A DNA stretch of 64,000 bases from the NCBI GenBank assembly GCA_018882885.1, contig VERG01000002.1, forward strand, positions 1-64,000, given 5' to 3'. The DNA comes from Candidatus Nanopelagicaceae bacterium. Its GTDB lineage: Bacteria > Actinomycetota > Actinomycetes > Nanopelagicales > Nanopelagicaceae. Position 1 is the stretch's first letter. Each line of letters begins with the position of its first letter. The notes below the pieces were generated by a model, which searched no databases, was not told the origin of the DNA, and saw nothing but the letters and a program-made list of their open reading frames with translations. Shown in pieces: positions 58,275 through 64,000 of the stretch. The translations under genes and the position numbers were made by a program.

Positions 58275-58613
58275 ATGTCGCAAGGGCTAACACTAGAAAA
58301 CTGGTCCTATTTAGGCATGCTGCTTTTTGTGGTAACTGGATCTTGGTGGCTAGAGTTTGCCTTCAAGATTAGGGTCCTGCGTCGTCCGCGTTTAGCTCTT
58401 TCAGCAATTTTCCCCGTAAGCATTTTTTTCCTGGTTTGGGATGCCTTTGCAATCAATCAAAACCATTGGGAGTTCGACAACCAACAGATGTTAGGTATTT
58501 ACGGTCCATTCAATATCCCACTTGAGGAGTACCTCTTTTTCTTCATTATTCCGCTGGCTGCTTTGCTTACTCTCGAAGGTGTTAAATCTCTAATTAATCG
58601 AGCCAAAAAATGA
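58275..58613 (+). CDS. crtYc: Lycopene cyclase subunit CrtYc
   Basis: One half of the heterodimeric membrane lycopene beta-cyclase found in actinobacteria. The 112-aa protein has three helices and the conserved motif IPLEEYLFF (PxE(E/D)). N-terminal WSYLGMLLFVV and WWLEFAFKIRVLR fit the family. It overlaps crtYd by 4 bp (ATGA), so the two subunits are made in equal amounts. It closes both ends of lycopene to give beta-carotene, the Blh substrate. Confidence 0.88.
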   Translation: MSQGLTLENWSYLGMLLFVVTGSWWLEFAFKIRVLRRPRLALSAIFPVSIFFLVWDAFAINQNHWEFDNQQMLGIYGPFNIPLEEYLFFFIIPLAALLTLEGVKSLINRAKK

Positions 58614-58924
58614 GATTTGAACTCACCTACACTCAAATCACGGTTTACGCCCTGATCATCACAATCTTTTTTGATATGTTCATAACTCGGAACTCCTTGC
58701 TTTCAACTATGCGCTTCTGGTTCAGCTACTCAATCATTCTGCCCTTTCAGCTGTTAACTAATTGGTGGCTCACAAGCCGTGAGATAGTCACCTATAACCC
58801 AGATTCCATTATGGGTCTGCGGGTCGCAGGCGCCCCCTTTGAGGATTTGATCTTTGGTTTTGCGATGGTTCTTGCGGTCATGAGCATGTGGGAAGCGTTG
58901 GTAGGTCGGAAAAACTCTGCATGA
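58610..58924 (+). CDS. crtYd: Lycopene cyclase subunit CrtYd
   Basis: The partner of CrtYc: 104 aa with three helices and the cyclase motif APFEDLIFGFAMV (PxE(E/D)). It begins MRFELTYTQITVYALIITIFFDMF. crtE, crtB and crtI, needed to make lycopene, are absent from the window. It ends 29 bp before a tRNA-Met on the same strand. Confidence 0.86.
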   Translation: MRFELTYTQITVYALIITIFFDMFITRNSLLSTMRFWFSYSIILPFQLLTNWWLTSREIVTYNPDSIMGLRVAGAPFEDLIFGFAMVLAVMSMWEALVGRKNSA

Positions 58925-58953
58925 ATTTTTGGGTATTCTCTACCTGCGCCTTA

Positions 58954-59030
58954 GGGGCGGTAGCTCAGTTGGTTAGAGCCCCGGACTCATAATCCGGTCG
59001 TCGTCGGTTCGAGCCCGACCCGCCCCACCA
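58954..59030 (+). tRNA. tRNA-Met (CAT anticodon, elongator type)
   Basis: The cloverleaf has acceptor GGGGCGG/CCGCCCC, discriminator A and an encoded CCA. The anticodon loop ACTCATAAT gives CAT. The T arm has GGTTCGAGCCC. The perfect 1-72 pair rules out initiator tRNA. An Ile tRNA read through lysidine (tRNA-Ile-CAT) is the main alternative. It sits between crtYd and the ABC transporter operon. Confidence 0.9.
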
Positions 59031-59089
59031 GGGTTTACCTTCTTTATCAATATGCAATCTAACGATTCATGACTTTATTGCCCTGCCCT

Positions 59090-59114
59090 GTTATTGTGCT
59101 GCGTAAGCAATAAC
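59090..59114 (+). promoter_or_regulatory. Inverted repeat before the ABC transporter operon
   Basis: GTTATTG-n11-CAATAAC, a perfect 7-bp-arm inverted repeat starting 48 bp upstream of the substrate-binding-protein ATG. Position and size suit an operator. It does not match the DtxR or Fur consensus well, so the regulator is unknown. Confidence 0.35.
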
Positions 59115-59137
59115 CCTCGTATTGATGAAAGGCAAGA

Positions 59138-60292
59138 ATGAAAAGATCAAAGTTGATCGCATTCGGTGCGCTCTCCGCTCTCGTCCTATCACTTCTCTCA
59201 GTTGTCGCTCCTGCTCAGGCAGCACGTGACCTAAAGGGCAGCAAGTGTGCACAAGAAGGATTAGTACGCACCATCTCTGGAGTTACCTATACATGCGAAC
59301 GCGTGGCTGGCAACCTTCAGTATGCGCAAGGTCGTAAATTATCCGGAACCTTAAATGTTCTATGTGGCGCTCAAGAAGCTTGGTGCGTAGCAATGACATC
59401 TGCGTTCCAGAAGAAAACTGGAATTACAACAAAGTTCATCCGACTCTCTGCTGGTGAAGGATTGACCCGTTTGGTGGCATCCAAGAACAACCCAGAGTTT
59501 GATGTTTGGCATGGTGGACCGAATGACACTTATATCTCCGGTCGTGTTCAGGGAGTTCTAGATACTTATAAATCTCCAACTCGCAACATGCTTAAGTCTC
59601 AGCACAAAGATGCTGATGGATATTGGACCGGCGTTTACATGGGCGCACTTGGTTTCTGCTCAAATACAAATGAGTTGAAGCGTCTTGGTTTGAAGGCTCC
59701 TACCAGCTGGAATGATTTGTTGAACCCTAAGTACAAGGGCAACATCATGATGGCCCACCCAGGAACTTCGGGAACCGCTTACACAGCGTTGTTCTCACAG
59801 GTTCTTCGTCTGGGATCTGAAGATGCAGCTATCGATTACATGAAGGATCTAAACAAGAACATTCTTTCCTATACCCGAAGCGGAGCTGGCCCAACCGGTC
59901 CTCTTGGTCGTGGTGAGGTGGCAACTGGTCTTGTTTTCTCACATGACTGCACAGCAGCAAAGTTACGTGGTAATCCACTAGTTGTTTCCTTCCCTAAGGA
60001 AGGAACCGGCTTTGAAATCGGCGCTGTTGGTTTTGTAAAGGGTGCAAAGAACCCTGATGCAGCTAAGGCATATATCGATTTCACACTATCTGCTGAGGCA
60101 CAAAACCTTGGTCCAGCTTCAGCTGAGTCATTCCAAGTATTGACTAATCCAAATGCGAAGTATGACCGTCGTATGGTGCAGCTAAACAAGATCACCTTGT
60201 TGGATTACGATGCTGAAAAAGCTGGTCTCTCGGCTGTGAAGTTGAAGGCTCGCTTCGACAAGGAAGTTGCTCTAGCTTCATCTGCTAAGTAA
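59138..60292 (+). CDS. ABC transporter substrate-binding protein (FutA/FbpA type)
   Basis: The 384-aa protein has a signal peptide (MKRSKLIAFGALSALVLSLL, then APAQAA; SPase I site AQA-AR) and no lipobox cysteine. After the signal is a short two-Cys module (KGSKCAQEG ... YTCERV, about 34-55). A type-2 periplasmic fold follows: LNVLCGAQEAWCVAMTSAFQKKTGI, GLTRLVASKNNPEFDVWHGG, and AHPGTSGTAYTALFSQV. Relatives bind Fe3+ or 2-aminoethylphosphonate; the lack of the lipid anchor is unusual for Gram-positives. Followed by a hairpin (60323-60356). Confidence 0.88.
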   Translation: MKRSKLIAFGALSALVLSLLSVVAPAQAARDLKGSKCAQEGLVRTISGVTYTCERVAGNLQYAQGRKLSGTLNVLCGAQEAWCVAMTSAFQKKTGITTKFIRLSAGEGLTRLVASKNNPEFDVWHGGPNDTYISGRVQGVLDTYKSPTRNMLKSQHKDADGYWTGVYMGALGFCSNTNELKRLGLKAPTSWNDLLNPKYKGNIMMAHPGTSGTAYTALFSQVLRLGSEDAAIDYMKDLNKNILSYTRSGAGPTGPLGRGEVATGLVFSHDCTAAKLRGNPLVVSFPKEGTGFEIGAVGFVKGAKNPDAAKAYIDFTLSAEAQNLGPASAESFQVLTNPNAKYDRRMVQLNKITLLDYDAEKAGLSAVKLKARFDKEVALASSAK

Positions 60293-60322
60293 TCAGTCCG
60301 AAGAGCAAGAGAAGTAAACGGG

Positions 60323-60356
60323 ATGAGGGTTCTGAAGTTCTCTTCAGAACCCTCAT
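60323..60356 (+). terminator. Intercistronic hairpin after the substrate-binding gene
   Basis: ATGAGGGTTCTGAA, loop GTTCTC, TTCAGAACCCTCAT: a perfect 14-bp stem followed by TTTCTTG. It lies between the binding-protein and permease genes of one operon, so it probably acts as a partial terminator or 3' stabiliser that leaves more binding protein than membrane parts. Confidence 0.85.
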
Positions 60357-60395
60357 TTCTTGAAATCTACTAAATTGAAATTTAGGAGTATGTAA

Positions 60396-62096
60396 TTGGC
60401 CATTAAGACCAGTGGTGCCAGGTACGACATTTTTACCAAGATTGCTTTGGTTCTAGTCGTTTTGATTATTGGCTTCTTGATCCTTCTTCCATTGGCCAAT
60501 ATTTTGGTTTATTCAACACAGCCATCCGGCAGTGCAATTTTGACTAACTCCTGGAGTGACATTGTCACCAGAGATATTATTTGGAACACGATAAAACTCG
60601 GCTTATCTGTTGCGTTTTTAGGAACCTTGCTTGGTTTCATCATGGCCTACACTCAAGCTCGAGTAGAGTTCCGCGGCAAGAAGATTCTGCACATTATCAA
60701 TCTAATTCCGATCATCTCTCCGCCATTTGCTTTTGCTACCGCTGTTATCGTTCTATTTGGCCGAAGCGGAATCATCACTAGAGGGGTTTTTGATTGGCGA
60801 CCTACCCTTTACGGCTTTCCCGGACTAGTTTTGGTTTTGACGCTTTCTTTCTTCCCTATCGCATACATGAACTTATTGGGCATGTTGCGAAGCCTTGATC
60901 CAGCTCTCGATGAAGCGGGCTCTAGTTTGGGCGCAAGTAAATGGAAGGTATTTAAGACCGTAACTCTGCCACTGCTCATTCCGGGTTTCGCCGGTTCGTT
61001 CCTATTGTTATTCATTGAAGCAATCGCAGATCTAGCCAACCCGATCATTATTGGCGGTAATTACACCGTTTTGGCATCCCGCGCCTATATGGCGATAAAT
61101 GGCGATTACGACATCTCTCTTGCTGCTGGATATTCAACTTTATTGTTGCTGCCGGCTCTTCTAGTTTTCTTAATTCAAAGATATTGGGCACAAAAACGCT
61201 CCGTGGTCTCGGTAACCGGAAAGCCAAGTGGTAGACCCACAATGGTTACTTCCAAACCAGCCAAGTTCTTCTTGCTAAGCATCACTGGATTGCTTACTTC
61301 ATTAGTTATTTTGGTTTATCTAACCGTTGTATTCGGAGCCTTCGTAAAGATTATCGGCGTTAACAATGAATTTACTCTAGACAACTTCCGTTATCTGCTG
61401 GGTGGCTTTGCAAATGGAGCCATTAAGACCACAGCAACTTTGGCATTAATCGCGACACCGATAGCAGGAATCTTCGGCATGGTTATTGCCTGGCTCGTAA
61501 TTAGAAAGGTACGTCGTGGCGCTGAAGCTCTAGATTTCTTGGGCATGTTAGGAATTGCGGTTCCTGGAACCGTAATCGGTATTGGCTATGCCATTACCTA
61601 CAACGATCCGGTGAAGATTGGAGATTTCACCGTCTTTCCTCAAGTTGGTGGCGGTGGTGCAATCTTGGGCGGTGCGATTGCCATCGTGATGGTTTACATC
61701 ATCAGATCCAGTCCCGCGGGTCAGAGATCTGGCATTGCACAGTTGCAGCAGATTGATCCTGCGATAGAAGAAGCTTCAGCATCGCTTGGCGCATCGGGCG
61801 GTAAAACTTTCCGACTCGTGACTTTGCCTTTAATTAGCGGAGCATTTTTATCTGGCTTGATGTACGCCTTTGCTCACTCGATGACAACACTCTCCCCAAT
61901 TATCTTCTTGGTAACTCCAGATACTTCAATTTTGACTCAGAAAATCTTGGCGGAAGCCGATCAAGGTCGCTACGGAAACGTCTTTGCCCTTTGTTGCATT
62001 TTGATTGTTTTAATCATGATTATCGGAGGTTTAATCAACCTCTTTGTAAGAAAGACCCAAGTTTCGGTAGATCGCCCGATGGTGACAGGACGCTAA
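60396..62096 (+). CDS. ABC transporter permease, two fused membrane domains
   Basis: The 566-aa protein has about 12 helices and two EAA loops: EAGSSLGASKWKVFKTVTLPLLIPG (about 168-192) and EASASLGASGGKTFRLVTLPLIS. It is therefore one polypeptide with two permease halves, the FbpB/PhnU-type arrangement. The start is TTG 60396 with AGGAG 8 nt upstream. It belongs to the operon with the binding protein and ATPase. The substrate, iron or an organophosphonate, cannot be settled from sequence. Confidence 0.9.
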   Translation: MAIKTSGARYDIFTKIALVLVVLIIGFLILLPLANILVYSTQPSGSAILTNSWSDIVTRDIIWNTIKLGLSVAFLGTLLGFIMAYTQARVEFRGKKILHIINLIPIISPPFAFATAVIVLFGRSGIITRGVFDWRPTLYGFPGLVLVLTLSFFPIAYMNLLGMLRSLDPALDEAGSSLGASKWKVFKTVTLPLLIPGFAGSFLLLFIEAIADLANPIIIGGNYTVLASRAYMAINGDYDISLAAGYSTLLLLPALLVFLIQRYWAQKRSVVSVTGKPSGRPTMVTSKPAKFFLLSITGLLTSLVILVYLTVVFGAFVKIIGVNNEFTLDNFRYLLGGFANGAIKTTATLALIATPIAGIFGMVIAWLVIRKVRRGAEALDFLGMLGIAVPGTVIGIGYAITYNDPVKIGDFTVFPQVGGGGAILGGAIAIVMVYIIRSSPAGQRSGIAQLQQIDPAIEEASASLGASGGKTFRLVTLPLISGAFLSGLMYAFAHSMTTLSPIIFLVTPDTSILTQKILAEADQGRYGNVFALCCILIVLIMIIGGLINLFVRKTQVSVDRPMVTGR

Positions 62097-62105
62097 GGAG
62101 AAATA

Positions 62106-63233
62106 ATGGCAAGCAAAACCGGCAGCCTAAAACTAGAACGCCTAACAAAGGAGTTCGGCAACGGCAAAGAGAAGGTCGTTGCGGTCCGCGAACTTTCACT
62201 GACCATTAATCCAGGAGAGTTTGTAACCTTACTCGGGCCATCTGGGTGCGGTAAGACAACTGCGCTTCGAATGATTGCTGGATTTGAAACCCCAACATCT
62301 GGAAATGTGTTATTAGATGGCGAGAATTTGGTAGCGATGACACCGGATAAGCGTCCGATGGGAATGGTGTTTCAATCTTATGCACTGTTTCCACACATGA
62401 CAGTTTTTGACAATGTAGCTTATGGATTGCGTATCAAGAAGATGTCTGCTGCTGAGATCAAAACTGCGGTAGCTGAAGTTTTAGAATCAATGAGCCTTTC
62501 CCATCTAGCAAATCGAGCTCCAAATCAACTTTCTGGCGGACAACAGCAACGTGTGGCACTTGCACGTGCCATGGTGGTTCGTCCCAAGGTTTTGCTCTTT
62601 GATGAGCCGCTATCTAATCTCGATGCCAAATTACGCGCCCAAATGCGAATTGAAATTCGCAACATTCAACGACGCCTGGGAATCACCAGTATCTTCGTTA
62701 CACATGATCAAGATGAAGCGATGAGCCTTTCTGATCGAATCGTTGTTATGCGAAACGCGGTGGTAGAACAGGTGGGAAATCCAGATGAGGTTTACCGCCG
62801 CCCCGCATCTGTTTTCGTCGCTGACTTCATAGGCCGTTCCAATTTCCTAAAGGTTGAAAACGCCAAGAAAGCCCGCTCCGGCAAAGCCTCAGTAGTTGTG
62901 GGCGGAGTAGAGCTTGAGGTTGCTGCGCAAGAAAATGCTTTGAGTTCTAAGCATCCAGTTCTATTAGTTCGACCTGAATCAATCTCCGTTACCGCCGCTA
63001 GGTCGGCAAAACCGGGCAAGAGCGAAGGCGTGGTTTCAAATGTTGTGTTTTACGGAAACCATGTTGAGTACACATTAGATACCGATGAAGGCCTTATTTT
63101 GGCCGTCGTTTCAGATCCAATCTACGAAGAGATTGTTCCGGTCGGAAAGGTTGCCAGGTACTCATTTGATGAAGAGCGCGCCTGGTTACTACCTTCCGAA
63201 TCCGAGCGGGCAACCAAAGAGGATCAAGAATGA
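62106..63233 (+). CDS. ABC transporter ATP-binding protein (FbpC/PotA type)
   Basis: The 375-aa ATPase has Walker A LGPSGCGKTTALRMIAG (about 41-57), Q-loop MVFQSYALFPHMTV, signature LSGGQQQRVALARAM, Walker B VLLFDEPLSNLDAKLR and the switch His in VTHDQDE. A C-terminal TOBE-like domain of about 130 aa follows (VFVADFIGRSNFLKVE to GNHVEYTLDTD). GGAG lies 7 nt upstream. Its stop overlaps the next gene as ATGA. It powers the fused permease. Confidence 0.95.
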   Translation: MASKTGSLKLERLTKEFGNGKEKVVAVRELSLTINPGEFVTLLGPSGCGKTTALRMIAGFETPTSGNVLLDGENLVAMTPDKRPMGMVFQSYALFPHMTVFDNVAYGLRIKKMSAAEIKTAVAEVLESMSLSHLANRAPNQLSGGQQQRVALARAMVVRPKVLLFDEPLSNLDAKLRAQMRIEIRNIQRRLGITSIFVTHDQDEAMSLSDRIVVMRNAVVEQVGNPDEVYRRPASVFVADFIGRSNFLKVENAKKARSGKASVVVGGVELEVAAQENALSSKHPVLLVRPESISVTAARSAKPGKSEGVVSNVVFYGNHVEYTLDTDEGLILAVVSDPIYEEIVPVGKVARYSFDEERAWLLPSESERATKEDQE

Positions 63234-63475
63234 GTACTCCGAATTATTTTCGATATACCGCCTACGCTCTGATCGCAGTTGGTCTAATAAATCTCCGTTA
63301 CCAGACCGGTAAGTCAGATTTAAGCACTACTACACTCCTAATTGTTGGTACTGGAGCTGCGATTTTCGCTTTGACCTATCTAGGTTTTGGAAAAAAGTTC
63401 TTAACCACTTTAGCTGGAAAAGTAATCGTGTCTGTAGCAGCGATCGCTGCAGGGCTGTTAGCAATACTCAACTAG
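63230..63475 (+). CDS. Small three-helix membrane protein of the ABC operon
   Basis: An 81-aa protein with three hydrophobic segments (about 9-22, 32-50, 58-80): YRYTAYALIAVGLINLRY-like N-terminus (here FRYTAYALIAVGLINLRY), then TTTLLIVGTGAAIFALTYLGFG and LAGKVIVSVAAIAAGLLAIL. I do not recognise a family. Its ATG overlaps the ATPase stop (ATGA, 63230-63233), so it is made with the transporter. It might be a subunit or a regulator; nothing shows which. Confidence 0.6.
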   Translation: MSTPNYFRYTAYALIAVGLINLRYQTGKSDLSTTTLLIVGTGAAIFALTYLGFGKKFLTTLAGKVIVSVAAIAAGLLAILN

Positions 63476-63485
63476 CAATAAATTA

Positions 63486-63758
63486 ATGTCCCAAACTTTG
63501 ACCTTGTCGGAAATCAAAGCTCGATGGAACGAAGTATTGGATTTGGTAGAGCGGGAAAACCGTATCGCGTGGCTGGCTTTTTTTGATGCTCGGTTGGTTT
63601 CCTTTGATAACAATAAACTTAGATTGAGTTTTGTAGATGCTGAGAAACTCAGCGGAGTCCATGATTTTGCAGCGGTCCGTAAGGAATCTCACCGCAAAGT
63701 TTTGGAACAGGCGTGTGTTGAGATTTTTGGAGAGCAAATAGAGATAATGACGGAGTGA
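63486..63758 (+). CDS. Stand-alone protein resembling the DnaX tau C-terminal domain
   Basis: The 90-aa protein begins SLTLSEIKARWNEVLDLV-like (actual: TLTLSEIKARWNEVLDLVERENRIAW). It continues with a beta-rich core (ARLVSFDNNKLRLSFVDAEKL) and a terminal helix (HRKVLEQACVEIFGEQIEI). The pattern W-x2-vl-x2-v, then dg-x-L-x-L-x-F, then h-x4-lE-x-a-x5-fG matches domain V/IV regions of the polymerase III gamma/tau subunit by eye. A normal DnaX would carry this fused to its ATPase. It has no ATPase here. Its GTG-overlapping stop (63755-63758) couples it to the next gene. Low certainty on homology. Confidence 0.55.
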   Translation: MSQTLTLSEIKARWNEVLDLVERENRIAWLAFFDARLVSFDNNKLRLSFVDAEKLSGVHDFAAVRKESHRKVLEQACVEIFGEQIEIMTE

Positions 63759-64000
63759 TTCGACCGCGCCTTCTCTCCCCACTTCTGGCCATAGTTCTAA
63801 CCGCAACCCTTCTCTCTCCAGCGCAGGCCGCCAAAGCATCCTCCACCTTTAATTTGGTGCAAACTCCATCATTTCCAGAGTACAAGGTCACCTTTCATGG
63901 TGTTATCAAACCAAAGGTAAAAAATGCGGTAGTTAGAATCGATGTGAAGTTGGGAAACACCTGGAGCGATACGAGATTACGCACTAAATCAACACCGAGT
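63755..64000 (+). CDS. Secreted protein of unknown function (3' end cut off)
   Basis: Starting at GTG 63755 (overlapping the previous stop as GTGA), 82 codons remain open to the window edge. The N-terminus is a signal peptide: MIRPRLLSPLLAIVLTATLL, then SPAQAAKA with a likely cleavage after AQA. The following 50 residues (FNLVQTPSFPEYKVTFHGVIKP...) look like a beta-sandwich start, with VVRIDVKLGNTWSD repeating a strand pattern. No family can be named. It may be the exported product of the ABC operon. Confidence 0.65.
   Translation, partial: MIRPRLLSPLLAIVLTATLLSPAQAAKASSTFNLVQTPSFPEYKVTFHGVIKPKVKNAVVRIDVKLGNTWSDTRLRTKSTPS

Overview
The window looks like part of a streamlined, mid-to-low GC actinobacterial chromosome, most like freshwater acI lineages (Nanopelagicales, such as Planktophila or Nanopelagicus). 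Three things support this. The gene order is actinobacterial: rpsP-khpA-rimM-trmD, smc-ftsY, mutM-rnc-rpmF-yceD-SepIVA-coaD-rsmD-recG, thiL to gpsA, HU with a Lys/Ala tail beside leuCD and an IclR regulator, gltX beside tRNA-Gln and tRNA-Glu, and hemW-hrcA-dnaJ-rsmE-phoH-ybeY. Packing is very tight, with many ATGA, GTGA and TAATG overlaps and no gene-free stretch over 300 bases. Retinal biosynthesis genes are present (Blh plus heterodimeric lycopene cyclase). The taxon is inferred; no rRNA lies in the window and GC was judged by eye.

Layout. 1-3.5 kb: a partial hotdog thioesterase, DUF3093, DUF4193 and the rpsP-khpA-rimM-trmD operon. 3.5-11.3 kb: ffh, glnB-amtB, ftsY and smc (protein targeting, ammonium uptake, chromosome condensation). 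11.3-17.5 kb: DNA repair, RNA processing and CoA genes from mutM to recG. 17.5-22.5 kb: rpmB, thiL, a stand-alone RAM domain, ddl, gpsA, plsC and HU. 22.7-25.5 kb: leuCD with a divergent IclR regulator. 25.5-37.7 kb: tRNA-Glu, tRNA-Gln, gltX and a long leftward run of translation, RNA-maturation and stress genes to lepA and rpsT. 37.9-41.7 kb: holA, comEC and comEA. 41.8-47.1 kb: leuS, an SDR enzyme, tRNA-Ala, a phosphatase, rsfS, nadD and a small membrane protein. 47.1-53.3 kb: ligA, mnmA, iscS and etfBA. 53.3-58.9 kb: glgX, a SIMPL protein, a cold-shock protein, an M23 peptidase, blh and crtYc-crtYd. 58.9-64 kb: tRNA-Met, then a rightward operon for a FutA/FbpA-type ABC transporter ending in a small membrane protein, a DnaX tau-like domain and a cut-off secreted protein.

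Almost everything is housekeeping. The points of interest are mostly departures from the expected plan. glnD is missing between glnB and ffh although amtB carries a GlnR-like box. rplS does not follow trmD. rnc has no ATG, GTG or TTG start and probably uses CTG. Many genes show a TAnnnT box 6-7 nt before the start codon, the architecture of leaderless mRNAs. A palindrome array lies upstream of HU. A free-standing DnaX tau-like domain sits in a transporter operon. I found no CRISPR array, insertion sequence, prophage or rRNA, and no defence system.
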